The translations under genes and the position numbers were made by a program. 64,000 bases of DNA from Pseudomonadota bacterium. GTDB taxonomy: Bacteria > Desulfobacterota > Binatia > Binatales > Binataceae. Numbering within the stretch: position 1 is the first letter of the stretch; the number at the start of each line of letters is the position of its first letter. The DNA is taken from contig JAJPKP010000016.1 of assembly GCA_021323675.1 (NCBI GenBank), forward strand, positions 1-64,000, written 5' to 3'. The notes beneath the pieces were generated by a model. It was not told the origin of the DNA, ran no database searches, and worked only from the letters and a program-made list of their open reading frames with translations. Positions 39,411-49,067 of the stretch are shown here, in pieces.

Positions 39411-39851
39411 CCCCAATGCGAAATAATTCCGCGGCTGGAGCATGCAAGTTTCGTTGAGCCGCAGGCAGTTGCTCTGTTTCAACGCGAATCTGCCGCTCCG
39501 CTCGACTTACCACATGCGGCAGGCGCCGCTCCGTGGCGGGGAAAATGGCGCTGTACCAGCGTATCGCCAAAGTCACCGCGAAGTGTCCGCGCGACGACTA
39601 TCGGTGCATGATGCGGAGCCAGCGCCGCGCCGCGAGTGCGCGGCTCTTAGTTAAGGTCCTCGCGGAACATATGTGGCGGCCGGAATAGAGAACGGCCGGT
39701 CAGAGTGTGACCAAAACTGTGACCAAACGCAGGCGATAAGGCAGGTTATGCAGTGCGACACCGATCCTCAGGCGAACGACAAAGTTCAATAATCTCGCGG
39801 CCTTATCTGTGGTGATGCCGCGGTAACCCTCAGTGACCAGGAGCTGGTTTA

Positions 39852-39996
39852 GATTTTGAGTCCACTGCGTCTGCCGTTTCGCCACCTCGGCACTTCCGGG
39901 AGATAGCGGCAACCCCTAATTTTAGCGGCGGGGAACGAGGCGGGCAACCGCGCCGCTGTGGCGGTCAGCCGGAGACCCGCGATGCGAGGTTCAGGA
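39852..39996. repeat. right direct repeat of Rhs-tip island (145 bp); includes tRNA-Leu 5'-half remnant 39852-39891
   Basis: Matches 35677-35821 with one mismatch. Confidence 0.97.
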
Positions 39997-40405
39997 GTTC
40001 CTGCAGGGTCTGATTGTAGCGGTAGAACTTGTCTTCGCGCAGTTGGTCGCTCGATTCTAGCCACATCTCCTCGCCCACCAGCGCGAGCGAACTCAGCGTA
40101 TGGCGCAGCGACGGGCGTCCCGATTCGGCGATCTCCGCGAGCATCCGCTCCCACACCGATCGCTTCGCGCAGATCACGAAGTCGGGATCGAACCGGTCGA
40201 GGTCGTCCACCGATGCGGCTTCGGACAGGCGATAGCCGTCGATCACCAGGCCGATCAGCTTCTCTCCACCATTGGCGCCCTCGTCGGGGATGACGCGGAC
40301 GACGAAGCGCGTCTCGGCGAAGCCAAGGCGCTGAAACAAAGCGCCCTCGGCCTCCATCAGGCGGCCGAGGGCCAAAAACCACTGCGGTTCAGGAAACGAC
40401 GGCAT
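39965..40405 (-). CDS. hypothetical protein, partner of ferritin-like gene
   Basis: MPSFPEPQWFLALGRLMEAEGALFQRLGFAETRFVVRV; overlaps upstream gene end; its last codons lie in the direct repeat. Confidence 0.7.
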   Translation of the reverse strand: MPSFPEPQWFLALGRLMEAEGALFQRLGFAETRFVVRVIPDEGANGGEKLIGLVIDGYRLSEAASVDDLDRFDPDFVICAKRSVWERMLAEIAESGRPSLRHTLSSLALVGEEMWLESSDQLREDKFYRYNQTLQELLNLASRVSG

Positions 40406-41525
40406 TCTGGGGCGCCTCGAACAGCTTCGAGAAGTCGGTCGGCAGGATGCATCGGGGACGCCGGTCGAGTCCGGCTGAGTCGCAGCGCTGCAGGTATTCA
40501 TGGACGATTCGGCGCCACAACTGCCCCTGCATCTCCATCCCCTTGTCGAAGTGTTTGATGCCGCCGCCCATCAGTATCGCCATCGGCTCCACCTGTTCGG
40601 GCACGCTGAAGGTTTCGAGCAGGATGCGCTCGGCATCGTCGAGCTGCTCATGGATTTCTTCCGCGACGGCGGGATTTGCCTTGAGCTGCGCCCGCAGATG
40701 CATCGTGCCGTAGCCGACGTGGCGCGATTCGTCTTGCATGCATCGGCGGAAGATTTCCTGATCGACGCGGCTCGGCGCGATGAACTCGCCCTGGCGAAAC
40801 AGGGTCAGCACGAAACCCTCGCCGAGCAGATGCAGCCTTCCGGTTTGCGCTGAAAAGCTGGGCGCGTCGAAGATGCGCTTCAGCGAGAGCTCGCTGAGCG
40901 CGCTGGCAACGCCGAGTCCGCCGCCATTGGCAAGCGCCCGCTTGCGGAACACGTCGGTATGCCGCGCTTCATCCATCGCCTGCGTGGCTAGGAACATCTT
41001 CACTTCGAAGAAGTCCTGGTTCATGTGGCTCATCCATCGCGTCGGCGCATCGGCGGCGATGAACTCGACTTCGGTAAGGAACGTGCAGAGCTGGCACATC
41101 GCGCGTTCGAGGTCGTCGGGCAGGGGTTTCAGCTCCGACCACGGAATATCGCGCGCCGAACTCCACTGGCGAGCGACCGCTTCTTCATAAAGCTCCGCTG
41201 CGTTCTCGGCCCATACTTCGGCTTTTTCGTTCAGCGTGAATCCGAGCGACGGTACGCCCTCGGGAATCACCGACCCTCGCGGCGCCATCGAACGATGATC
41301 GCTGCCGTGATCGGGAACGATGCCGTAGCTGCCGATCTCGATATCCTTGAGGCGGAGTCCCAGGTTTCCTGGCTTCGCGCGGATACCCCATTCGGCCATG
41401 TTGTTCATCCAGCCCAGGTCGGGCGTGCCGGTCTGGTAGAGTTTCTGAAGATAGACTGACGGCTCGAGTTTGACTCTTGCTTCGGAGCCGATCCGTTCCT
41501 CGTCCTTGATATGCACCGTTCCCAT
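40389..41525 (-). CDS. ferritin-like / ribonucleotide reductase R2-like diiron protein
   Basis: FLTEVEFIAADAPTRWM...ATQAMDEARHTDVFRKRA...MQDESRHVGYG. Confidence 0.8.
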   Translation of the reverse strand: MGTVHIKDEERIGSEARVKLEPSVYLQKLYQTGTPDLGWMNNMAEWGIRAKPGNLGLRLKDIEIGSYGIVPDHGSDHRSMAPRGSVIPEGVPSLGFTLNEKAEVWAENAAELYEEAVARQWSSARDIPWSELKPLPDDLERAMCQLCTFLTEVEFIAADAPTRWMSHMNQDFFEVKMFLATQAMDEARHTDVFRKRALANGGGLGVASALSELSLKRIFDAPSFSAQTGRLHLLGEGFVLTLFRQGEFIAPSRVDQEIFRRCMQDESRHVGYGTMHLRAQLKANPAVAEEIHEQLDDAERILLETFSVPEQVEPMAILMGGGIKHFDKGMEMQGQLWRRIVHEYLQRCDSAGLDRRPRCILPTDFSKLFEAPQNAVVS

Positions 41526-41869
41526 GATGAGCCTCGCGATCGAGAATCAGGAGTTTCCGTCTTATTGAGCGGACTATCAAAACAATTCGTTGTTTGTCAA
41601 ATCAGGTGTGCTTAACCGGGCGCAAAGCATTCGCGCCCAGCCGGAATTCATCGCTCTGTGAGTTCGCGAAGGAGCCGGCGCGCCCGTCGAAATTCAAACC
41701 TCCGATGGCGATTGGTGCGGCTGACGTTGCCAGAAGGGCGTCCGAGGCGCCCGACCGCCGATGGGGCAGGGCGAAGAAATTAGTTGCGAAGGCGCGCCAA
41801 AAGTATTTGGACTGAATACACAGAATTTTTTTTCGTCGAGCATAGCGATATGGCGGCGCGGGGAATCCC

Positions 41870-43531
41870 TTGCTCAAACTTCGACTCCTGACTCCCGGCT
41901 TGATCTGCGCCTGCATCGGTATCGCGGCGTTTGCGGCTTCGCCGGGCGAGGCCGCCGGAGCGCAGGCGCGCTTCAAGGTTGTCCCGCGCGCGATTCGTTT
42001 CGCCAGGATGAGTGTTCCTTCGAATGGCGGCGGCGAAAGCGAAACATTCGCGATCTCCAACGCCGGCACGACACCTATGACCATCAGCGTTGGTCCTCCG
42101 AACGCTCCGTTTGTCATCATTTCCGGCGGGGGAATAGTCAGTCTCGCTCCGGGCGAAAGCGATACCGTGGTCGTGTCGTTCCGCCCATCATCACCCGGCA
42201 AATATCACTCGGCGGTCAAGGTTAAACTTGAGAGTCTGCAAAACGGCAGGGCGACGGGGTCACATTCGCGGAAGGTCGCTCTTGCGGGTGTCGCGGTCGC
42301 GGGTCCGCCGCCGTCGCCGACTCCCACGGCGACGCCCACCGCCACCCCAAGCCCAACGCCGACGCCGACCGCGACTCCCACCAGCACGACGAGGCCAACT
42401 CCGGTTCCGACTCGAACCGCAACGCCGACTCGCACTGCGACGCCAACGCGGACCGCGACTCCGACTCGAACTGCGACGCCAACTCCGACTGCGACACCAA
42501 CGTGGACAGCGACCGCGACTCCATCGCACACTCCTACACCGACCGCGACCGTGACGCCCACGCCGACCGCTTCGCCCACCTCGACTCCGGGAGCGGGCGC
42601 GTTCCCCGCGCATTTCTTCGCGCCGTATGTGGACATGACGCTGTGGCCGACCTTCGACATGACCGGCAATTTGTCGAGCGTGGGCAAGTACTACACGATG
42701 GCATTTATCGTGGACAAAACCGGCAACGGATGCACCGCGTCGTGGGGCACTTACTATGTTCTGTCGGATAACTTCCCCGATGCGGACATCGGGGGAGTGC
42801 GCGCGGCGGGCGGCGATGTGGTCGTATCCTTCGGCGGCCAGGCAAACGTCGAGCTGGCGCAAAGCTGCGGTTCGGTGGCCGCGCTCGAAGCTCAATACGA
42901 CGCGGTGGTCGCTCGCTACAAGCTGAAGATGATCGATTTCGATGTAGAAGGGGCGGCGGCCGCCGATCCTGCTTCGATCTCGCGGCGCAATCAGGCGATC
43001 GCGATGCTGCAGGCGGCGCATCCCGGCTTGCAGGTCACCTACACGCTGCCGGTGATGCCCGACGGACTCACGCAGGATGGAATCAGCCTCGTCTCCGACG
43101 CGATCGCCAAAGGCGTTAACATCACAAACGTCAACGTGATGGCGATGGACTATGGCGGGAGCGACGCGCAGATGGGCCAGGACGCGATCAATGCCGGCAA
43201 CGCGACCGCAAGCCAGCTCGCCGCGCTGTATCCCTCAAAGAGTACGGCGCAGATTTGCGCGATGATCGGCGTGACACCGATGATCGGTTATAACGACGTC
43301 GCGAGCGAGGTGTTCAGGCTCGCCGATGCGCAGCTTCTGCTTTCTTATGCGCGGCAGGGCGGAGGCGGCGGCTTTTGCCAGAATAGCGGTTTCGGCACGC
43401 TGGCGTTCTGGTCAATCGCGCGCGACCAGGCGTGTCCGGCCGGACAGCAGGGAACCACGCAGAACACCTGCAGCGGCATCGCGCAGACGCCGTTCGAATT
43501 CTCCGGGATTTTCAAGCAGATAAATCAGTGA
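41870..43531 (+). CDS. exported protein: N-terminal ASPM/choice-of-anchor-like domain, Pro/Thr-rich linker, GH18 chitinase-like domain
   Basis: TP-rich linker 42301-42594; [10 protein letters not shown] (DxDxE) and [20 protein letters not shown]. Confidence 0.8.
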   Translation: MLKLRLLTPGLICACIGIAAFAASPGEAAGAQARFKVVPRAIRFARMSVPSNGGGESETFAISNAGTTPMTISVGPPNAPFVIISGGGIVSLAPGESDTVVVSFRPSSPGKYHSAVKVKLESLQNGRATGSHSRKVALAGVAVAGPPPSPTPTATPTATPSPTPTPTATPTSTTRPTPVPTRTATPTRTATPTRTATPTRTATPTPTATPTWTATATPSHTPTPTATVTPTPTASPTSTPGAGAFPAHFFAPYVDMTLWPTFDMTGNLSSVGKYYTMAFIVDKTGNGCTASWGTYYVLSDNFPDADIGGVRAAGGDVVVSFGGQANVELAQSCGSVAALEAQYDAVVARYKLKMIDFDVEGAAAADPASISRRNQAIAMLQAAHPGLQVTYTLPVMPDGLTQDGISLVSDAIAKGVNITNVNVMAMDYGGSDAQMGQDAINAGNATASQLAALYPSKSTAQICAMIGVTPMIGYNDVASEVFRLADAQLLLSYARQGGGGGFCQNSGFGTLAFWSIARDQACPAGQQGTTQNTCSGIAQTPFEFSGIFKQINQ

Positions 43532-43562
43532 AGCGGCGGCAACTTCCCGGCTTCGCGAGCCG

Positions 43563-44201
43563 TCAGGGCTTGTAGAGATCGGGGTATTTCTCCTCGAGCA
43601 GCTTCAGCTTGGGGAGATCGTTGATGGCGATGTACGGGTTGTTCGGATGAAGCTCACAGAAGTTCTGATGATATCCCTCGGCAGGGTAGAAGTGGGTCAA
43701 CGGAACGACCTGCGTCACAATCGGATGTGAGAACTCACCCGACTTGTTCAGCTTCGCAATGTATGCCTCCGCGGCCTTCTTTTGGTCTTCGTTTGAATAA
43801 AAGACCACGGACCGATACTGCGAGCCTTCGTCGGGTCCCTGACGATTCAGTTCCGTAGGATCGTGCGCGACCGTGAAGAAGACCTTCAGGAGATCATCGT
43901 AGGATACTTGCGCCGGGTCGAAGACGACCTCGACCGATTCGGCGTGGCCGGTCAGCCCCGTGCTGACGATGTCGTAATGAGCGGTTGCCGCGCTGCCGCC
44001 CGAATAGCCGGAAGTGACGTTCAGAACGCCCTTGACGTGCTTGAAGACGGCGTCAACGCCCCAGAAACATCCCCCGGAAAAGACCGCGACCTGATGATTG
44101 TTCTGATCGGTCGCCGCCGACGCGAAGCAAACCGTGGTAGTCGCGATCGTCACGATTGCGGCAAGCAGGAGCGTAGCCAAACTTTTCCGAACCTTCGCCA
44201 T
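43563..44201 (-). CDS. msrA: peptide-methionine (S)-S-oxide reductase
   Basis: VAVFSGGCFWGVDAVFKHVKGVLNVTSGYSGG; exported N-terminus. Confidence 0.95.
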   Translation of the reverse strand: MAKVRKSLATLLLAAIVTIATTTVCFASAATDQNNHQVAVFSGGCFWGVDAVFKHVKGVLNVTSGYSGGSAATAHYDIVSTGLTGHAESVEVVFDPAQVSYDDLLKVFFTVAHDPTELNRQGPDEGSQYRSVVFYSNEDQKKAAEAYIAKLNKSGEFSHPIVTQVVPLTHFYPAEGYHQNFCELHPNNPYIAINDLPKLKLLEEKYPDLYKP

Positions 44202-44316
44202 CGATTCTTCACCTTTTCTATCAGGTAGAACCGTGGCGGCAAGCCGATCGGTTCCCGCAACCGGCGCGTGTCGGCCGCGCGGCGATCAATCCGAACGATA
44301 CTGCGGGGGCGGCCTT

Positions 44317-44613
44317 TTATTGAGGCTTCTTGCGGGGGCGGTCGGCGCCGTGGCGGGCGAAATCGCGATGGCGCACGCAATTCGGCGGCACTTCGAGATT
44401 GTCGGGCGGATCGATTTTGCTCAGGCGCACCTTGATGCCGGCATCCGTGATCGCGACCACCGTTGCAGCCTGCCATCGGCCGGGGTCGGCCCATACCCAT
44501 ACCGTGCCGCCGACCGTGAAGTTCCGCTTTTCGTCGGGCATTGACGCCGTCTCCGTCGCGCGTGCTGTCTCTGTGTCCATAAGCAGCCAGTAGGGGCAGC
44601 CGATGACTAGCAA
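44317..44613 (-). CDS. hypothetical protein
   Basis: Coherent small ORF (FTVGGTVWVWADPGRWQAATVVAITDAGIKVRLSKIDPPDNLEVPPNCVRH). Confidence 0.45.
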   Translation of the reverse strand: MLVIGCPYWLLMDTETARATETASMPDEKRNFTVGGTVWVWADPGRWQAATVVAITDAGIKVRLSKIDPPDNLEVPPNCVRHRDFARHGADRPRKKPQ

Positions 44614-44655
44614 ACTTTTGCTACGGAAATGTTAAGAGCGTGCTACGCGCTTCGG

Positions 44656-44730
44656 ATTCTTCATTTGAAGAATGCGCGTATGCGTCGGACGGCCGGTCCG
44701 GATTTGGAAGGCGTATGGATTCCATACGCC
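44656..44730. promoter_or_regulatory. three successive palindromes
   Basis: ATTCTTCA-TT-TGAAGAAT (44656-44673), CGGAC-GGCCG-GTCCG (44686-44700), GGCGTATGGA-T-TCCATACGCC (44710-44730). Confidence 0.6.
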
Positions 44731-44741
44731 GCGCGCCCTGA

Positions 44742-45518
44742 TTATTTGATTAGGGCTTTGAACCGGGCTGCCATGCGATCGGCAGCCTGCGCGAGCAGCA
44801 GAGTGTCGGCGCTGACGGCGATGAAAGTGCATCCCAGCTCCAGGTAGCGTTTAACCAGAGTTTCGTCGCCCATCAGGATGCCGGCTGCTTTTCCGGCGGC
44901 GCGAATGTGACCGATGCATTGTTCGATGGTCGCCAGGACTTCAGGATGCGTCATGTTGCCGAGATGCCCCATCGAAGCTGACAAATCGGCAGGACCGATA
45001 AACACGCCATCAACTCCGGGAGTTGCGGCGATCGCGTTGATGTTCTCGAGGCCGCGGCGCGTTTCGATCTGCACCAGCAGGCACATCTCCTCGCCGGCCT
45101 GCTTGAGGTAGGACGGCATCCGGTTCCATCGCGATGATCTTCCGAGGGCGGCTCCCACGCCGCGAACTCCGGCGGGCGGATATTGCATCGCCGCCACCAG
45201 CGCGGCGGCCTGCTCCGCCGTCTCGACCATCGGGATAAGCAGGGTCTGGGCGCCGATTTCCAGCACCTGCTTGATGAGGTGAGTGTCACCGATGCGGAGG
45301 CGGACAATCGGATGGCCGGGGTAGGGTGCGACCGCCTGAAGCTGCGCGAGCAGAGTGCGGAGATCGTTGGGCCCGTGTTCCGCATCGAGCAGGAGCCAGT
45401 CGAAGCCGGCACCCGCGCAGATTTCCGCGCCGATTGCATCGCCGAGCGCGACCCACAGGCCAATCTGAGGCTTGCCCTCGCGGATCGCGCGTTTGAACTG
45501 ATTTAGCGGAACATCCAT
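44742..45518 (-). CDS. hpaI: HpcH/HpaI aldolase family protein
   Basis: [56 protein letters not shown]. Confidence 0.92.
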   Translation of the reverse strand: MDVPLNQFKRAIREGKPQIGLWVALGDAIGAEICAGAGFDWLLLDAEHGPNDLRTLLAQLQAVAPYPGHPIVRLRIGDTHLIKQVLEIGAQTLLIPMVETAEQAAALVAAMQYPPAGVRGVGAALGRSSRWNRMPSYLKQAGEEMCLLVQIETRRGLENINAIAATPGVDGVFIGPADLSASMGHLGNMTHPEVLATIEQCIGHIRAAGKAAGILMGDETLVKRYLELGCTFIAVSADTLLLAQAADRMAARFKALIK

Positions 45519-45519
45519 G

Positions 45520-46329
45520 TTATCGTTCTCCGACAAAGCGGCAGGAAATGGAACCGAGCGGCCCGTAGTCCACGTGAAAGGTGTCGCCGGCGCGCGCGGC
45601 AACCGTTCGAGTGAAGGAGCCGGCCAGCACCAGTTCGCCTGCGTCCAGTCCCTGGCCGAATGGCGCCAGCTTGTTTGCGAGCCAGGCGATGCCGTTGGCG
45701 GGATGGTTGAGGACGGCAGCCGCGATTCCCGATTCCTCCAGCACGCCGTTGCGATAGCAGAGCGCACCCACCCATCGGAGATCCACATCCATTGGGCGAA
45801 TCGGACGCCCGCCCACTACCAGCGCGGCGTTGGCGGCGTTGTCCGCAATCGTATCCACCACCCATCGGCGCCGCTTGGTTTCGGGATCGTCGAGCCGCGT
45901 GCGCAAATCCACGATTTCCAGCGCCGGTATCACGTACTCGGTCGCGTTCAGCACATCGAAGATGGTGCAATTCGGACCTTTGAGCGGCTTGCCAAGGATG
46001 AAGGCGAGCTCGTTCTCGAGCATCGGCGTGATGAACCGGCCGGCCGCAATCTCGGCGCCGTCGTGATAGAGCATGTCGTCCAGCAGCACGCCGTAGTCCG
46101 GCTCGTTGATGTTGGAAATCGACTGCATCGCGCGCGACGTGAGCCCAATCTTGTGCCCGATAATCTTGCGGCCTTCCTTGAGCTTGATATCGACCCAGGC
46201 CTTCTGGATCGCGTAGGCATCCGCGATTGTCATGTCGGGAAACTGCGCGGACAGAAACCGGATTACCTTGCGGCCTTTTTCGGCCTCGTGAAGCTCGCTG
46301 GCGAGCCGTGTGATGGTGGCGGTGTCCAT
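45520..46329 (-). CDS. hpaH: 2-oxo-hept-4-ene-1,7-dioate hydratase-like protein
   Basis: [50 protein letters not shown]. Confidence 0.9.
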   Translation of the reverse strand: MDTATITRLASELHEAEKGRKVIRFLSAQFPDMTIADAYAIQKAWVDIKLKEGRKIIGHKIGLTSRAMQSISNINEPDYGVLLDDMLYHDGAEIAAGRFITPMLENELAFILGKPLKGPNCTIFDVLNATEYVIPALEIVDLRTRLDDPETKRRRWVVDTIADNAANAALVVGGRPIRPMDVDLRWVGALCYRNGVLEESGIAAAVLNHPANGIAWLANKLAPFGQGLDAGELVLAGSFTRTVAARAGDTFHVDYGPLGSISCRFVGER

Positions 46330-46350
46330 GATGATCCTCGAATGCGATAA

Positions 46351-47199
46351 CTAACGGAGTTTCGCGGCAAGCTCCGCGAAGTTTTCGATCGCGGGCATTG
46401 CCTTGTCCGGTCCCGCGCTCGGCACGAAAGTATCTACTTCCTGAAAACCGAGATCGAGCGCCTGCTTCACCGAGTCGGCGGTGGGAGCGATGATCGACAC
46501 CTTGAGATGAAAGTCCTCGAAGCGACGGTCCGCGGCCAAGGCCGCCTCACGCAGCATCCTGACTCCGCGCGCCAGGTCGTAACCGGGGCGCAGCAGCGGA
46601 CACCATCCGTCGGCGTAGCGCGCGATACGCGCAAAGACCTTGTCCGACCGCGAACCGATGAGGACCGGCGGGCCGCCCGGTTGCAGCGGCTTCGGATACA
46701 TCCACGACGGCTCGAAGTTGACGAACTCGCCGTGAAATTCGGCGACTTCCCTGGCCCACAGCTCTTTCATCGCGCAGACGTGCTCGCGCACCGCCGGCCA
46801 TCGGCGTTTGAACGGAATTCCGTGGTCAGCCATTTCTTCCGCGTTCCAGCCGGCGCCGCATCCCACGACGACTCTTCCGCCTGACAGGCGATCGAGCGTC
46901 GCAAACTGCTTGGCGGTGATTATGGGATCGCGCTGGGCGATCAGGATGATAAACGTGCCGAGCGTGATGCGGCTGGTGACCGCCGCCGCGGCGGTCAGCG
47001 CGACAATCGGGTCGTAAGCGTAATAGAAGTCCTTGTGATAGTCGGTGCCGCCCGGGTATCTGGATTTCTTGCTGGTCGGAATATGCGTGTGCTCGCTCAC
47101 GTAGAACGCATCCAGGCCGCGCTGCTCGATGGCCCGCGCGACTTCGCCCGGCGGCATCGAGTACTCGGTCGCGAACGTGATCATTCCAAACCGCGGCAT
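46351..47199 (-). CDS. LLM class (F420-type) oxidoreductase
   Basis: AIEQRGLDAFYVSEHTHIPTSKKSRYPGG; VVGCGAGWNAEEMADHGIPFKRRW. Confidence 0.92.
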   Translation of the reverse strand: MPRFGMITFATEYSMPPGEVARAIEQRGLDAFYVSEHTHIPTSKKSRYPGGTDYHKDFYYAYDPIVALTAAAAVTSRITLGTFIILIAQRDPIITAKQFATLDRLSGGRVVVGCGAGWNAEEMADHGIPFKRRWPAVREHVCAMKELWAREVAEFHGEFVNFEPSWMYPKPLQPGGPPVLIGSRSDKVFARIARYADGWCPLLRPGYDLARGVRMLREAALAADRRFEDFHLKVSIIAPTADSVKQALDLGFQEVDTFVPSAGPDKAMPAIENFAELAAKLR

Positions 47200-47234
47200 G
47201 GTTCAGTCTCCGTGCGGGATGCGGGAGTTCGTCG

Positions 47235-48128
47235 CTATTTCTGCGGCGGAGGCCCGAAGCCGCCGGATTCCGGCGCGTGACCGTAGAAATCCTCGCTGTA
47301 GTATTCGGATTGATAGGTGGCGCCCCGCGCACCCCATCCGTACTCCAGCATCCATCCCGACGGAGTCTGGAAATAGAACGAGAACATGTGATCGTTGGAA
47401 TGTTTGCCGGGCGTGATGTTCACCGGGATCCTTTCCCGCCGGACGAGATCGTAGGTGAGACCGACGTCATCGAGGTTGTCCACTTCGATCATCAGATGGT
47501 TGAAGCGCTTGCCGGGGCCGGCCAGGCCGAAGGCGACGGTGTGATCGCGTTCGTTGCAGTGCATGAAGATCGGCATAACGGTCTGCTTTCCGAACCGGAT
47601 CTTGTACTCGACTCCGCCGCGCATTCCGAGCGCGCGATAAAAGCGGTAGGCGGCTTCCGGGTCCTTCTCGCGCACGATGCAATGGCCCATGCCGCCGTCG
47701 CCGGTCTTGAACCGCCCATGCATCCCGCGTCCCGGATGAAACGGGCGCGAAAACTGAACGTAGGGGCCGTGGAAAATCTCAACCGGATTACCGTCCGGAT
47801 CCTCGAGTTTCATGATCTCCAGGACCCGGCGTTCCGCAGCTTCGGCTTCGGATCCGACACGGAATGCGATTCCCGCCTCGTTAAGCTGGGATTGCATCTC
47901 GCGGAATTCCTCGGCGCCGGCCACGCGAAAGCCGAGATACATCAGATCGTCGGAAGGGTCGGAGTGGAGCACGATGCGATGGTGCCAGTAGTCCATCCGC
48001 AGATAGCAGCGGTCGCGCTCGCCCTCGTCGACGACCTGGAGTGCCAGGATGTTGGCGGCGAACTTCTTCCATGCGTCTAGGTCTTTGACGCCGAATCCGA
48101 TGTAGCCGAGCTCGGTTACCTGGACCAT
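47235..48128 (-). CDS. type I extradiol (VOC) dioxygenase
   Basis: LGYIGFGVKDLDAWKKFAANILALQ; GLGHC-like GMGHCIVREKDPEAAYRFYRALGMR; FNHLMIEVDNLDDVGL; FYFQTPSGWMLEYGWG. Confidence 0.9.
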   Translation of the reverse strand: MVQVTELGYIGFGVKDLDAWKKFAANILALQVVDEGERDRCYLRMDYWHHRIVLHSDPSDDLMYLGFRVAGAEEFREMQSQLNEAGIAFRVGSEAEAAERRVLEIMKLEDPDGNPVEIFHGPYVQFSRPFHPGRGMHGRFKTGDGGMGHCIVREKDPEAAYRFYRALGMRGGVEYKIRFGKQTVMPIFMHCNERDHTVAFGLAGPGKRFNHLMIEVDNLDDVGLTYDLVRRERIPVNITPGKHSNDHMFSFYFQTPSGWMLEYGWGARGATYQSEYYSEDFYGHAPESGGFGPPPQK

Positions 48129-48179
48129 TGTGTTTCCTCCCAAAGCGATCTCCTTTGTGCGACCGCCGGTTTCAATCGG

Positions 48180-49031
48180 TTACTTCTTTTCGCTCCGCAC
48201 CCAGTCCGAGCCGAGCGCAACCCGGCGCACCGCATCGGTGTCGGTCGGCTGATGACCGACCTTGTGCGCCGGCGCGGGAGCTTCGACCACCCTGTTCGAC
48301 AGCCGGCCGAGCCCGGTCACTTCGACCTCGACCAGGTCGCCGACGTTCATCGGACGCGAGTTCTTGGGCGTGCCGCTCAGGATAATGTCTCCGGGCAGCA
48401 GGGTGATGAAGCGGCAAAGGTCGGCAAGAATGTAGTCAATCGGGAAGATCATCTCGGCGATCGCGCCCTCCTGCACCACCTTGCCGTTGATATAGGTGCG
48501 CAGGGTGGATTGGCGGACATCCACGCCGCTTACGATGCCGGGGCCGATGGGGCAGAAGCCGTCCTGTCCCTTCACGCGCAGCATCGAGCCGGCGTCGGTC
48601 TCGCGATAGTCCTGGCATCCCACGTCGTTGGCCGGCGCGAATCCGGCGATATAGTCCCATGCCTCTTCGCGGCCGACATTGCGCATCGGCCTGCCGATAA
48701 TCACGCCGACCTCGCCTTCGTAGTTGAGGTACTTGTGGCCGGCGGGGCGACAAAGCGACCCGCGATGGGAATTCAAAGCGGTCACGGGTTTCTGGAAGTA
48801 AGTCGGCGTCTCAAGCATCGGCGCCCGAAATTCGACGCGGCGCGATTCGTAGTTCAGGTGGATGCAGAGAATCTTGGTCGGATCGCATGGCGGCAGATAG
48901 GTGGCTTCGGCCTCCGCGACCACGCGGCCATCGCCGAGGATCAGCCGGTCGCCGGCCGGCCTTACCCACCTGGGCTGTCCTTCATGAAGAATACGGCGCC
49001 ATTCCTGTCTTGGTCCGTCGAGAACGCTCAT
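48180..49031 (-). CDS. fumarylacetoacetate hydrolase family protein
   Basis: LNYEGEVGVIIGRPMRNVGREEAWDYIAGFAPANDVGCQDYR; GDIILSGTPKN. Confidence 0.93.
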   Translation of the reverse strand: MSVLDGPRQEWRRILHEGQPRWVRPAGDRLILGDGRVVAEAEATYLPPCDPTKILCIHLNYESRRVEFRAPMLETPTYFQKPVTALNSHRGSLCRPAGHKYLNYEGEVGVIIGRPMRNVGREEAWDYIAGFAPANDVGCQDYRETDAGSMLRVKGQDGFCPIGPGIVSGVDVRQSTLRTYINGKVVQEGAIAEMIFPIDYILADLCRFITLLPGDIILSGTPKNSRPMNVGDLVEVEVTGLGRLSNRVVEAPAPAHKVGHQPTDTDAVRRVALGSDWVRSEKK

Positions 49032-49067
49032 TGTGAATACCTCCGCGGTTGTCGTCGTTATGCGGAA

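Noticed and set aside
39676-39700. GC-rich inverted repeat as terminator (GGCCG...CGGCC)
   Set aside because: No U-tract follows; too weak to annotate
42301-42594. Possible CRISPR-like or minisatellite array
   Set aside because: Short degenerate in-frame units encoding a Pro/Thr linker; no spacers. No CRISPR array or cas genes seen in the window
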